Part shown: positions 7,768 through 16,792 of the stretch, piece after piece
How positions within the stretch are numbered: position 1 is the first letter of the stretch
Layout of the letters: the number at the start of each line of letters is the position of its first letter
NCBI GenBank assembly: GCA_035293845.1
Contig: DATGMB010000261.1
Location: 1-44,565 of the forward strand
Direction: 5' to 3'
Source: DATGMB01 sp035293845
GTDB taxonomy: Bacteria; Acidobacteriota; Terriglobia; Bryobacterales; Bryobacteraceae
Length of the DNA stretch: 44,565 bases
Position numbers and translations under genes: made by a program
Notes under the pieces: model-generated
Database searches by the model: none
What the model was told of the DNA's origin: nothing
What the model saw: the letters and a program-made list of their open reading frames with translations, nothing else

Positions 7768-9033
7768 TTATCCGGCGGCGGCATGGCCCGGCAGTTCCGC
7801 GCCGAATGCGTCTATCAGGCGCTGCAATGCGCCGCGCAGCACCGGATGGCCGGGCACGAAGCGAACGCGCGGATCTTGCTTGTACTCGGGCCTCGCGGCA
7901 TCGTCGAACACGACGTACGGCCCCTCTTTCACGTGCCGCTCGAAATCCGGGTCGCCCGTGTCGCCGATCATGACGGTGGGGACACCTTTCATGGCGATGG
8001 CGCGATCGAGCGCTCCGTGGCGCGTCAGCACATCGAGCGCAGCCTTCACGTGCCCGGCGGTGCCTGCGCGGGTCACGCCGGCGCCTGAGAGGACATTCAC
8101 CGGGAGGTGATCGAAGCCTTCGTGCACGGGCCAGGCCTGAAACGCCACGCGGTCGAGCGGCATGCCGAGCCAGGTGATGGGTTCGCGCCGGCCGAGTTGC
8201 CGCTCTTCGCCCGCGGCGGCGAAACACAGCTTTCTGACGTCGTATCCGAGCAGGGCCGCGATCGCGGCATCCATCGCCACCGGATCGGTGGACGCCAGCA
8301 CGCAGCCGCACCAGTGCGGCGTGGTGGCGACCGGCCCATCGCCCTCGCCGCAAACCAGCGCATCGGCGAAGCACAGGGCGGGGCGCAGGGCGGTCATCAG
8401 GTCGGCGGCGTGTTCGACGACGCAAGAGTCGTTATTGGGCTGCGAATTCTGCGGGTCCACGCCGCTCCACAACTTCATAGCGCCGGAAATCAGGTCGAAG
8501 GAATCGTTTTTCGCCTTCGGGACCGCGATGATGACGTCCGCCTCGGCAAGCGGCGCGGGGACGGAAGCGCGATCGATCGTCTTGGCGTCCGGCAGGCGCA
8601 ATTCGCACCGTGGCGCTGCGGGGCTTTCGAGATCCACAATCTCCGCGCCCTCCCGCGCCGCCATGCCCGCCATGCCGGTGAGCCGCATGCATTCGAGCGG
8701 GTCGAAATCGCCGCCGCTGGTGGCGGCAATCCGGATCCGGCCGGCTGCCGCGCGGCGCGCCAGGCGAATGATCGCGCCTACGAGCGCGGGATCGGTGGTC
8801 GCACCTTCCCCTGCGGCGTACGGAAGGGCGGGCGCAGGCTGGATCAGCACCGACTGGCCGGGCTTGAGGAAGCAGCCGATCCCGCCGAGGTGCTCGATCG
8901 CCTGCTCGGCCAGTGCCGTTACGGCTTCGATCGAGCGGCGCTTCTCGGTAGTGTGTGCGATTGCTACCGTGGGCACACGGATGGACGTGCAATCGGAGTT
9001 CCTGAGGCGGCAAACGTGCTCCGGCGAGGGCAT
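7768..9033 (-). CDS. DUF362 domain protein
   Basis: The 421-residue protein matches DUF362: an opening TVAIAH, then KPGQSVLIQPAPALP, a TTDPALVGAIIRL helix, a central AVPKAKNDSFDLISGAMK segment, and a late CVLASTDPVAMDAAIAALLGYD. Family members are often joined to iron-sulfur domains, but no ferredoxin-like cysteine cluster is present here, so this is the stand-alone form of unknown function. The longest ATG (9031-9033) overlaps head-on with the start of the divergent gene at 9032. A GTG at 8974-8976, directly before the conserved PTVAI strand, is a plausible alternative that would leave about 55 bases for divergent promoters. It converges with the sphingolipid operon, ending 14 bases from that operon's last stop. 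Confidence 0.8.
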   Translation of the reverse strand: MPSPEHVCRLRNSDCTSIRVPTVAIAHTTEKRRSIEAVTALAEQAIEHLGGIGCFLKPGQSVLIQPAPALPYAAGEGATTDPALVGAIIRLARRAAAGRIRIAATSGGDFDPLECMRLTGMAGMAAREGAEIVDLESPAAPRCELRLPDAKTIDRASVPAPLAEADVIIAVPKAKNDSFDLISGAMKLWSGVDPQNSQPNNDSCVVEHAADLMTALRPALCFADALVCGEGDGPVATTPHWCGCVLASTDPVAMDAAIAALLGYDVRKLCFAAAGEERQLGRREPITWLGMPLDRVAFQAWPVHEGFDHLPVNVLSGAGVTRAGTAGHVKAALDVLTRHGALDRAIAMKGVPTVMIGDTGDPDFERHVKEGPYVVFDDAARPEYKQDPRVRFVPGHPVLRGALQRLIDAFGAELPGHAAAG

Positions 9034-9394
9034 GGACCTTCAGCAATTCCTGCAAAACCTCGGCGAGCGAGTCTCCGGCAGCGCATCCGTGCGGAACGTC
9101 TACGGCGATCCGGTTTCCGCCGGCACTCGCACGGTGATTCCCGCGGCGGCGGTGCGGTATGCGTTCGGCGGCGGAGGCGGTGCCAGGGGCGAGAGCGGCG
9201 GGCAGAACGGCGGCGGAGGGGGGCGGGTCTGGGCGCGTCCTGCGGGCGCGCTCGAAATCACGGCCGAAGGGACCCAATTCATTCCCTTCGACGACCGCCG
9301 AAGATTGCGCGCCGCGATGGCGTGCGGCTTCCTGCTCGGCGCTCTCGCGGCGGCGTTGACGGCCGCCGCGTGTCCGCGCGGGAGGCGGCGTTAG
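9032..9394 (+). CDS. GerW/YtfJ family protein
   Basis: The ATG at 9032 preceded by GCGAGGG gives 120 residues. It has the GerW/YtfJ layout: an N-terminal helix ending in RVSGSASV, then VYGDPVSAGTRTVIPAAAVRYAFGGG-type sequence, a long glycine-rich segment (residues about 50-70), a short PAGALEI strand followed by FIPF, and a C-terminal hydrophobic helix (FLLGALAAALTAAA). The family is named after a Bacillus spore germination protein but is widespread in non-spore-formers, where its function is unknown. The protein probably sits at the membrane through its C-terminal helix. It converges on the CocE-type gene with only 7 bases between stops. Its start overlaps the DUF362 start on the other strand (CATG shared). 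Confidence 0.75.
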   Translation: MDLQQFLQNLGERVSGSASVRNVYGDPVSAGTRTVIPAAAVRYAFGGGGGARGESGGQNGGGGGRVWARPAGALEITAEGTQFIPFDDRRRLRAAMACGFLLGALAAALTAAACPRGRRR

Positions 9395-9401
9395 CAGCGC
9401 T

Positions 9402-11237
9402 CTATTTCACCACGGGTAGGAAGACGGCGCTCGCCGAGCTGCCGCCACGATAGATCCGCTGCGTCGCTTTGATGTAGTCCGAGGCCCGTGCTTCGTAGAT
9501 ATTCGGGACGAATTTCTGCGGATTGCGGTCGTAAACGGGGAACCACGTACTCTGCGCCTGAACCATGATCCGGTGGCCCTTCTGGAAAGCGTGCGCGTTG
9601 GTGTGCAGATCGATGGTGTAGTGGAGCACCTTGCCGGAGGGAACCGGCGCCGGCCGTTCGAAGCTGTCGCGAAAGCGCGCGCGCAGGATCTCATCCGCGA
9701 CGATAAGCTCGTAGCCGCCCATGTGGGTTTTCGTTTCGCGGTCATCCGGGGCGTCCTCGGGGTAGACGTCAATGAGCTTGATGGCCCAATCGGAGTCGGT
9801 TCCGGAGGTGGACGCATAGAGATCCGTCACGATATCGCCGGCAATCCGCAGATCCCCGGCCAACGGCTCGGTTTCCCAGGTGAGGACATCGGGCCTGTGG
9901 TCCACGAAGCGCTGGTCCTGCACGAGCCAGGTTTTCCATTCCGGTCCGGGGTAGGTGGGCGGAATCGGCCGCGGGCGGTAAGGAACGGGATTGGAGGGAT
10001 CGCTCACGTACTCGTCGTAGCCGGCGGCGGCCGGCCTGTCGAAGGAGAGACGCCGGCCCTCGTGGAAATAGAGTTTGCGCGTTGCAACGCCTTGCCTGGG
10101 CGGCCATGAGTCGTACTCTCTCCACTCGTTCGTGCCGGTTTCAAAGGCGGTCGCCTCGGCGAGATGCAGCGAACCCCGATCGCGCAGCCAGTAGTCGAAC
10201 CAGGGCTGAAAGATGTGCTCGCGGTAATGGGCGGAGGTATCGGAGCCGAAATCGAGGGGCCCGAGACGGCGGCCATTCCCTCCCCACTGCCCATGATTCC
10301 ATGGACCGGCAACGAAGTAGTTCCGCCGCGCGGAATCGTGCTTCTCGAGGAGCTCGTAGATTTTTTGGGGACCGCAGAAATCCTCCTGATCCCACCAGCC
10401 GGCGGTATGGATTATCGGAATTTTCACGGCGGTGAGGTAGGGCGCGAAGGCGAGCCGCCGCCAGAAGGCATCGTAATTGGGGTGATGGAGGAAGTCCTCC
10501 CAGGTGGGCAGTTTCTTGTGGAAATAGCGCTCGTCGGCGTTGGAGAGTGGACCGAGGCCAAGGTAGAAGTCGAACGTATCGGCGCGGTCGAATTTGAAAT
10601 TCGTATTGGCGGTGGAACTGGTTTCGAGCAGGGCCGAGTACTCGAAGCCGTAGCTGAGGCGGAACGCGCCGTTGTGGTGAAAGTCGTCCCCCAGGAACTG
10701 GTCGGCGGGCGAAGCCTGTTCGATGGCGGCTTTGAGGGCGGGGTGAGGATTGAGCGCGGCCATCACGGTAGTCCATCCGTCGTAGGAGGTGCCGGCGATT
10801 CCCGCGCGCCCGTTGTTGTTCGGGATGTTCTTGACGAGCCAATCGACGGTGTCCCAGGCGTCAGTCGTTTCGTCGACACCTTTGGGATCGGAGGGATCGT
10901 GCGGCGGACGCCCCATGACGAACGTGCCTTCGGATTTGAACCGTCCGCGAATGTTCTGGTAGACGTTGTAGTAGTTTTCCCAGCGCTCGCGCTGGTTGGG
11001 CGGCATGCCTTTGGCAATCCTGTCGCGATCGGGGACGCCGTACGGCGTGCGGTCGATCAGGAACGGCAGCGGTCCCTTTGGATTCTTCGGCGACAGAATG
11101 ACCGTCTGGAGGCGCGCGCCATCGCGCATCGGAATCATGACTTCCTGGAAATTGACCTGGATGCCCGGTTCTTCGCTTTGAGCGGCGAGGAAGAGCACGG
11201 TAGCGAGTGCGATGGCGGCCGCAAGGACTTTCAGCAT
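9402..11237 (-). CDS. Secreted CocE/NonD-type alpha/beta hydrolase (X-Pro dipeptidyl-peptidase S15 family)
   Basis: The start at 11237 gives 611 residues beginning with a signal peptide (MLKVLAAAIALATVLFLAAQ). The catalytic domain is an S15-type alpha/beta hydrolase: MRDGARLQT, a long insertion with PFLIDRTPYGV, and the nucleophile elbow GTSYDGW with Ser151. The C-terminal part, with DLRIAGDIVTDLYASTSGTD, is the jelly-roll domain of the X-Pro dipeptidyl-peptidase C-terminal family. Such enzymes hydrolyse esters, amides such as cephalosporin side chains, or peptides; the substrate cannot be predicted. An upstream in-frame start at 11291 is rejected because it would put charged residues before the signal peptide. 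It lies 50 bases downstream of the TIM-barrel gene on the same strand and is probably co-transcribed. Confidence 0.85.
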   Translation of the reverse strand: MLKVLAAAIALATVLFLAAQSEEPGIQVNFQEVMIPMRDGARLQTVILSPKNPKGPLPFLIDRTPYGVPDRDRIAKGMPPNQRERWENYYNVYQNIRGRFKSEGTFVMGRPPHDPSDPKGVDETTDAWDTVDWLVKNIPNNNGRAGIAGTSYDGWTTVMAALNPHPALKAAIEQASPADQFLGDDFHHNGAFRLSYGFEYSALLETSSTANTNFKFDRADTFDFYLGLGPLSNADERYFHKKLPTWEDFLHHPNYDAFWRRLAFAPYLTAVKIPIIHTAGWWDQEDFCGPQKIYELLEKHDSARRNYFVAGPWNHGQWGGNGRRLGPLDFGSDTSAHYREHIFQPWFDYWLRDRGSLHLAEATAFETGTNEWREYDSWPPRQGVATRKLYFHEGRRLSFDRPAAAGYDEYVSDPSNPVPYRPRPIPPTYPGPEWKTWLVQDQRFVDHRPDVLTWETEPLAGDLRIAGDIVTDLYASTSGTDSDWAIKLIDVYPEDAPDDRETKTHMGGYELIVADEILRARFRDSFERPAPVPSGKVLHYTIDLHTNAHAFQKGHRIMVQAQSTWFPVYDRNPQKFVPNIYEARASDYIKATQRIYRGGSSASAVFLPVVK

Positions 11238-11287
11238 AAGTCTCCGTATTATGCCGCAATCCGCCGGGTAGGCGCGGGACGGCGACG

Positions 11288-12166
11288 TCATACGGTGAGC
11301 TTCTTCAGATATCCGACGCTCTGGACGGTCAGATCCCAGTTCTGCTCGACAAAGTAGTTCTTCACGCCGCCGGTTCTGGCCGCCGCGAACACTTTCGGCC
11401 AGTCCACGCTGTCGCTGCCGACCGCCACCTGCGGCCCGCGCCCTCCCCTGCCCTGCGGCTCCGGCGCGGGTTTCAGGTTCACGCCCTGGAGGTGCATGGA
11501 TATAAAGCGCCCCGGATATTTTGTGAAGTACATGACGGGGTCGCCGACCGCGGGCATCGCCGACATCTGAAACTGCATCTTCACAAGCTTGGGATCGAGC
11601 AGTTCGAGCAGTACCTCATATACCAGCCGCCCCTCGACGTGCGCCATCTCGAAGTTCTCGTCGTGCAGAAACTGCTGGATGCCGGCGCGGGCTGCAACTT
11701 CCGCGATGCGGTTGTACTCCTCGGCCGCGCGCTTCACCACGTCCATCGTCGCGACGCCGTTTTCGGTGTGGCCGTTCAGGCTCGCCGTGCCCATCTGCGT
11801 CATGCCGAGGTCCTTCGCCCAGGCGATTGCCTGCTCCTGCGCGGTGCGCAGCTCCCGCAGGGTGAAATGGGCGCTCGGGCACTTGAGGCCGTGGTCTTCG
11901 ATGATCCTGCGCGTCTCTTTGGCGTCGGCCAAACCGGCGAATTCGCCGTAGCCGGGCGAGCAGAGCTCGATTACGCCGATACCGAGCGCGGCCATATCCC
12001 GGCAGAGCCCCGCCAGGCCGCCTTCACGGATGCGCTGGCGGTGCGGATACGTTTGGCTTCCGACGGGCAGACCGAGCGGATTGCTTCGCAGTTCGATGGC
12101 GCCGGCGGCCGCGCCGGCGACGGCAGCGGTGCGGCGGAAGAACGTTCTTCTCGATAGCGGATTCAC
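11288..12166 (-). CDS. Tat-exported sugar phosphate isomerase/epimerase-like TIM barrel
   Basis: The 292-residue protein starts with a twin-arginine signal (SRRTFFRRTAAVAGAAAGA), so it is exported folded and possibly metal-loaded. The mature part is an AP-endonuclease-2/xylose-isomerase-like TIM barrel: LGIGVIELCSPG at the first strands, a CPSAHFTLREL segment with a histidine at the barrel mouth, FLHDENFEM with an acidic metal ligand, and FISMHLQGVN late in the barrel. Acidobacteria carry many such paralogues, most without known substrate, likely acting on sugars or sugar-like compounds. A glycine/arginine-rich loop (PQGRGGRGPQ) interrupts the last third. The gene is divergent from the TonB-dependent receptor across 252 bases, suggesting shared control, and precedes the CocE-type gene in the same orientation. 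Confidence 0.8.
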   Translation of the reverse strand: MNPLSRRTFFRRTAAVAGAAAGAIELRSNPLGLPVGSQTYPHRQRIREGGLAGLCRDMAALGIGVIELCSPGYGEFAGLADAKETRRIIEDHGLKCPSAHFTLRELRTAQEQAIAWAKDLGMTQMGTASLNGHTENGVATMDVVKRAAEEYNRIAEVAARAGIQQFLHDENFEMAHVEGRLVYEVLLELLDPKLVKMQFQMSAMPAVGDPVMYFTKYPGRFISMHLQGVNLKPAPEPQGRGGRGPQVAVGSDSVDWPKVFAAARTGGVKNYFVEQNWDLTVQSVGYLKKLTV

Positions 12167-12418
12167 GGCGATCTCCTTCGCGTTATTCTCGCGCAGGCGT
12201 TACCATCCGTGCACCGGGCCGAAGAAAATGTTTCGCATTGCACAACACCGTCGTGTTACCGTTCATCATGAACCATGGCGAACCGCATCCGTTTGCGAGG
12301 ACTTTCGTTCTGATATCCAAAACGTCAACTCCCGGCGGCGATTCCGTTTCAACCCGGTTTCGGGCCGCCCTAAGATGTTTCCAACAGCACCAGTGTGTCT
12401 GCTGAAAGGGTCAAGTAT
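12167..12418. promoter_or_regulatory. Divergent intergenic region with a short perfect inverted repeat
   Basis: This 252-base gap lies between the Tat-exported isomerase (minus) and the TonB-dependent receptor (plus) and must hold both promoters. At 12261-12273 it contains GTTCATCATGAAC, an inverted repeat with 6-base arms around one base, which could be an operator. I cannot place -10/-35 boxes confidently. The receptor's ribosome-binding site is GAAAGGG at about 12404-12410. Confidence 0.4.
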
Positions 12419-15400
12419 ATGAATCGCCTTGTCGCGAGCATTCTCCTCGGCGCCTTCTTGCTCTGCGCGCAAACCAACCGTGGCGGAATTACGGGCACCG
12501 TGACCGATCCCTCGGGTTCGGTGATTCCCGGCGCCACCGTCACCATCACGAATCTCGGAACGAATGAGGTCCGCAAGACCACCACGGCCGCCAACGGGAA
12601 GTTCGCCGTGCCGGACCTGGAGCCCGTGACCTACCGCGTCGAGGTCGAGGCCGCCGGCTTCTCCAAGGCCGCGGTCGACAACGTCAAAGTGGATACGGCC
12701 TCGGTCGCGACGGTGGATATCCGGATGCAGACCGGCTCGGTCGAGACGCGCGTCACCGTCTCCGCCGACGCCGTCATGGTCAACACGGAGTCCGGCACGT
12801 CCGCGAACACGATCACGGAGCGCCAGATCGACGACGCGCCGCTGCTGAACCGCAGCGTGCTCGATCTGGCTCTCACGCTGCCCAATGTGGCCGGCGACGC
12901 GGGCAGCGAGGATCCGACCATCACCACCGGTACGCCGTGCCCCGGCTGCAACCTGACCGTCGGCGGCGGGCGCCCGATGAGCACGCTCATGATGGCCGAT
13001 GGAACCAACAACACCGGCGTCTCGCTGGGCCGCACGATCGTCAGCTTCACGCCGGAGACGGTTCAGGAGTTCACGGTGCAGACTTCGGTTTTTTCCGCGG
13101 AGTACGGCACCACCGGCGGCGGCGTAATCAACGCGACGACGAAATCCGGCACCAACGAGCTGCACGGCACCGCGCTCTGGTACAACCGCAACCCGGATTT
13201 CGCCGCGGCGCCGTTCACGCTGGCCACGGCCAATCGCCCGGTGCCAACGCTCAAATACAACCAGTTTTCCCTGGCTGCCGGCGGGCCGGTCTGGATTCCC
13301 AAGGTCTATAACGGCAAGAACCGGACGTTCTGGTTTGCGGCCATCGAGCCGCAATACCGCCGCGATCACCTGGATCAATACGGCCTGCTGCCGACGCCGG
13401 GCATGCTCAAGGGCGACTTCAGCGGCCTCGTCAATACGGCCAGCGGCTGGTTGCCGCAATCGGTGGTGAATCAGTTCCAATCGATCGCGCCTGCCGCGGT
13501 GGCGCCCACCGGCGACAACAATATCTACGACATTTACAACGTCGTCAATGGCAATCAATTTACGGCCGCCACGCTGCCCAGCGGGCAGACGAGCTTCGCG
13601 CCCTTCCCCGGTAACGTGATCCCGCAGAGCATGCTCGATTCCGTGGCGCTCAAAGCGGAGCAGTACCTCTCACCCGCCGGGCCTTATTTCCTGGATTCGA
13701 ACGGCCACATCTCCAACATTTTTGCCCCCCGCCAGCTCCGCCAGGACGAAAAGCGCTACACCGTTCGGATCGACCAGACCATCAGCGATAAGAACCATCT
13801 GTACGGCCGGTTCACCGCGACGCCGATCGTCAAGATCCAGGGCACACCCGTCAGCCAGACGAATAACGGCGCGCAGTACAGCTGGGGCCAGCAGGCGATG
13901 CTGAGCGACACCCATGCTTTCACTCCCACGCTGATCAACGACCTGCGACTCAACTACACGCGCGGCCGGTTCAGCAACACCATCGATCCGCAGTGGGACC
14001 CCTCGACCGGAGCGAACCTCAATACACTGTTCGGTCTGCCGAGCATTACCCATGGCGGCTTGCCGTCTTTCGGCGGGCAATCGTGCAACGGGACGACATC
14101 TTTAACCAGTTGCCTCATCCCCGGATCGAGCCTCGGCAACGGCAGCAGCACGGCAACGGGCTTCGGGGGCGCCGGCTCGACCAATGTCGAGGACCGCGAG
14201 GAGCGCTATGCCATTACGGATATCGTCTATAAAACGCTCGGCGCCCACAGCATCCGATTCGGCGGCGACGTTTCGAAATCCTTCCAGAACGTGATTCCGC
14301 TCTACGGCGCGTTCGGCGGCATCTACTCGTTTTCGCCGGCGCAGACCAACTCCACCGGCACTTCCAGCGGCACGGGCGGCTCCACCTGGGCCAGCTTCCT
14401 GCTCGGCGTCCCCAGCACCAACGTCGTGATGCGGAATGTCGAGGTGCCGTACTACTACCGCTGGAGAGCGGGCGACGCGTTCTTCCAGGACGACTGGCAC
14501 GTCAAGCCGAACCTGACGCTGAACCTCGGCATCCGCTACTCGTTGCAGATGCCGCGCACGGAGAAGTACAACCACCAGGGCGTGTTCCGCCCCGACCTGG
14601 CGCAGACCGTGAATCTCCCCTCGCCCCTCACCCTCACGGACGGGGAAGTGCTGACCACCGCAACCACGCTTCCGTTCCAGTTCGCCGGAATCGGCGGCCA
14701 TTCGCCGTACCTCACACCGCCCCAGTACACCGATTTCGAGCCGCGATTCGGGTTCGCCTGGTCACCAGGCGGCTTCTTTGCGGACCATCGGATCTACCTT
14801 CGTGGCGGCTGGGGCATGTCCCACGCGCCGATCAGCGGCTTCACGCAACTGCCGCAGCCCGATTTCGGCGCCACGGCCAACTTCAGCCCGACCACGCCCT
14901 CGGCCACAGCCAATCCCAATGACGTGATGCGCCTCGGAGAGAATCCACCGGTGCTCACCCCCACCACCGTCAACAGCCAGATTTACGGCCCGCAGGGGCC
15001 GCCCTCGAACGGCCTGAGCTTCGCGAATTCGCTCTACTATCAGCAGGCCTTCGGCGGTTTCGCGGTCTCGCAGAACTACCACACGCCGTACGTGAACAAC
15101 TGGAACGCGACCGTCTCCTGGCAGGCCAATAAAGACACCACCATCGAGGTGGCCTACAGCGGGTCCATGGGCATTCATCTCTTCATGGGACAGGAGGACA
15201 TCAACCCGAAGGACTCCAGCAACCTCTCCGCCCAGCTCGCGCAGAACATCAACACCACCGGCACCATCAACGATCCCCTCGGCCGAATCAATCCGATCAC
15301 CGGAAAGGTGCTGACAATACAAAACGGCACGCTGGGCAGCCCGTATCTGGGATACTCGAGCCTGTATCTCTGGTATGACTCGGCCGGCAACAGTATCCGC

Positions 15401-16462
15401 CATGCCGGTTACATCAACGTGGTGCATCGCGTCGCGCGCGGGCTGACGTTCACCGCCAATTACACGCTCTCCAAGTCCATTGACGACGCATCCAGCGCCG
15501 GCGGCGATAAGAACATCCTCACCGCCGTCAACGGGCAGGTAGGCGGCCAGGTCGTCTTCGGCGGCACCCGCCAGGCTGACCGTTCGGTTTCCACCTACGA
15601 TCAGCGGCACGTCATTCACGGAACGGCGATCTACGACCTGCCGATCGGCCGCAATCGTTTCATTGGCCGCAACATTCCGAAGTGGGCCGATCACATCGTA
15701 GGCGGCTGGACCACCACCGAACTGGTTCGCCTCAACAGCGGCTTCCCCTACGTAGTGTATCTTTCCGACACGAACCAGCTCGGCGATCTCACGCACAGCG
15801 CGCGCCCGGACATCGTCGCGGGCGTGCCGCTCGTCAATCCGCTGTGGTCGTCCAGTTGCCCGATCGGCAGCGGCTGCCAGCCGTACCTTAATCCGTCGGC
15901 CTTCATGCGCCCGCCGCTCGGTCAATTGGGGAATGCGCCGCGTACGCTCGATAGCGTCCGCGGGCCGTGGCAGGATTACTTCGATCTTTCGGTGCAGAAG
16001 ACGATCGCGCTCGGCGAAAACGGCAAGCGGCGGCTCCAGCTCCGGGTCGATGCGCTCAATGCCCTCAACCACCCCACATTCGCCGTTTACCCCAACAACG
16101 CGGGCGGCGCCGATTTCATGGGCGCTCCCAGCACCGCGACCCTGACGACTTCCGCCTATAACGTCTGGGCCGCGGCCAACAGCCAGCCGCTCTACAACAC
16201 CACCGCGGGCGCAGCCATCTACAACGGGATCGTCAGCATGGTGAACGCGCAGAAGACGGCCGCGGGCGCTCTTCCCGCAAACTTCTATACCATCCAGCTC
16301 CCGGCCAACTTCTACGGCACCCCGGCCACTTCGTACAACATCACCACGCTGCAAGGTTACAAACTCTACCAGTTACGCAACGCTTACAGCACCAACTTCG
16401 GCACTCTTTACAACAACAGCACGCCCCGGTACGTACAGTTTGGCGTTAAGCTATATTTCTGA
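12419..16462 (+). CDS. Oar-type TonB-dependent receptor with N-terminal carboxypeptidase-regulatory-like domain
   Basis: The ATG at 12419 gives 1347 residues, with a signal peptide ending near LLCAQ and an SD (GAAAGGG) eight bases upstream. Residues about 25-105 form a carboxypeptidase-regulatory-like beta-sandwich (ITGTVTDPSGSVIPGATVTI). A plug region follows, with FSAEYGTTGGGVINATTKSG at about residues 222-241, and then a very large beta-barrel ending in QFGVKLYF with a C-terminal phenylalanine. This architecture is the Oar/CarboxypepD_reg receptor type greatly expanded in Acidobacteria, thought to import oligosaccharides or other bulky substrates across the outer membrane. No ExbB/ExbD/TonB genes are present. 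The L-rhamnose mutarotase gene follows after 12 bases, hinting that a rhamnose-containing glycan could be the substrate. Confidence 0.92.
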   Translation: MNRLVASILLGAFLLCAQTNRGGITGTVTDPSGSVIPGATVTITNLGTNEVRKTTTAANGKFAVPDLEPVTYRVEVEAAGFSKAAVDNVKVDTASVATVDIRMQTGSVETRVTVSADAVMVNTESGTSANTITERQIDDAPLLNRSVLDLALTLPNVAGDAGSEDPTITTGTPCPGCNLTVGGGRPMSTLMMADGTNNTGVSLGRTIVSFTPETVQEFTVQTSVFSAEYGTTGGGVINATTKSGTNELHGTALWYNRNPDFAAAPFTLATANRPVPTLKYNQFSLAAGGPVWIPKVYNGKNRTFWFAAIEPQYRRDHLDQYGLLPTPGMLKGDFSGLVNTASGWLPQSVVNQFQSIAPAAVAPTGDNNIYDIYNVVNGNQFTAATLPSGQTSFAPFPGNVIPQSMLDSVALKAEQYLSPAGPYFLDSNGHISNIFAPRQLRQDEKRYTVRIDQTISDKNHLYGRFTATPIVKIQGTPVSQTNNGAQYSWGQQAMLSDTHAFTPTLINDLRLNYTRGRFSNTIDPQWDPSTGANLNTLFGLPSITHGGLPSFGGQSCNGTTSLTSCLIPGSSLGNGSSTATGFGGAGSTNVEDREERYAITDIVYKTLGAHSIRFGGDVSKSFQNVIPLYGAFGGIYSFSPAQTNSTGTSSGTGGSTWASFLLGVPSTNVVMRNVEVPYYYRWRAGDAFFQDDWHVKPNLTLNLGIRYSLQMPRTEKYNHQGVFRPDLAQTVNLPSPLTLTDGEVLTTATTLPFQFAGIGGHSPYLTPPQYTDFEPRFGFAWSPGGFFADHRIYLRGGWGMSHAPISGFTQLPQPDFGATANFSPTTPSATANPNDVMRLGENPPVLTPTTVNSQIYGPQGPPSNGLSFANSLYYQQAFGGFAVSQNYHTPYVNNWNATVSWQANKDTTIEVAYSGSMGIHLFMGQEDINPKDSSNLSAQLAQNINTTGTINDPLGRINPITGKVLTIQNGTLGSPYLGYSSLYLWYDSAGNSIRHAGYINVVHRVARGLTFTANYTLSKSIDDASSAGGDKNILTAVNGQVGGQVVFGGTRQADRSVSTYDQRHVIHGTAIYDLPIGRNRFIGRNIPKWADHIVGGWTTTELVRLNSGFPYVVYLSDTNQLGDLTHSARPDIVAGVPLVNPLWSSSCPIGSGCQPYLNPSAFMRPPLGQLGNAPRTLDSVRGPWQDYFDLSVQKTIALGENGKRRLQLRVDALNALNHPTFAVYPNNAGGADFMGAPSTATLTTSAYNVWAAANSQPLYNTTAGAAIYNGIVSMVNAQKTAAGALPANFYTIQLPANFYGTPATSYNITTLQGYKLYQLRNAYSTNFGTLYNNSTPRYVQFGVKLYF

Positions 16463-16474
16463 CCAGGCGATATC

Positions 16475-16792
16475 ATGCCACGCTACGCGTTTAAGCTCCG
16501 CATCCGCGCCGACAAAATCGAGGAATACGAGCGCGCGCACCAGCAGGTCTGGCCCGACCTGCTGCGGAAGTTAAAAGACGTCGGAATTTCGGACTACTCG
16601 ATCTTCCGGCGGGGACAGGACCTGACGCTCTGCCTCCGCGTGGACGATTTCGACCGCGCGTGGGACGAACTCGACCGCGACCCGGTCAACCAGAGCTGGC
16701 AGCGCCTGATGGGCCCTCTGTTCGAACCCGTCCCCGATCAACAGGACGGCGAGCGCTTTGCCATGCTGAAGGAAGTCTTTTACCTGGAGTAG
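16475..16792 (+). CDS. rhaM: L-rhamnose mutarotase
   Basis: The 105-residue protein matches RhaM in length and motifs: EYERAHQQVWPDLLRKLKDV near the N-terminus with Tyr18 and His22, the residues used for anomer interconversion in the E. coli enzyme, then GISDYSIFRRG, and a C-terminal MLKEVFYLE. It interconverts alpha and beta anomers of L-rhamnose to feed rhamnose isomerase. No other rhamnose catabolic genes are visible; the gene sits alone behind the TonB-dependent receptor with a 12-base gap, a frequent arrangement for stray mutarotases in glycan-foraging bacteria. Coupling with the receptor suggests uptake of rhamnose-containing material, which is inference only. Confidence 0.88.
   Translation: MPRYAFKLRIRADKIEEYERAHQQVWPDLLRKLKDVGISDYSIFRRGQDLTLCLRVDDFDRAWDELDRDPVNQSWQRLMGPLFEPVPDQQDGERFAMLKEVFYLE

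Noticed and set aside
6497..8425. Minus-strand ORF of 642 codons
   Set aside because: Antisense to the oxoamine synthase gene and out of frame with the DUF362 gene; low-complexity arginine-rich translation without motifs.
9032..9394. Evidence for sporulation
   Set aside because: GerW/YtfJ-like proteins occur widely outside spore-formers and no other spore gene is present.
12266..13558. Minus-strand ORF of 430 codons over the receptor start
   Set aside because: Composition typical of antisense to GC-rich genes; the receptor frame has a signal peptide and family motifs.
14762..16354. Minus-strand ORF of 530 codons
   Set aside because: Lies wholly inside the TonB-dependent receptor gene; no recognisable domain.
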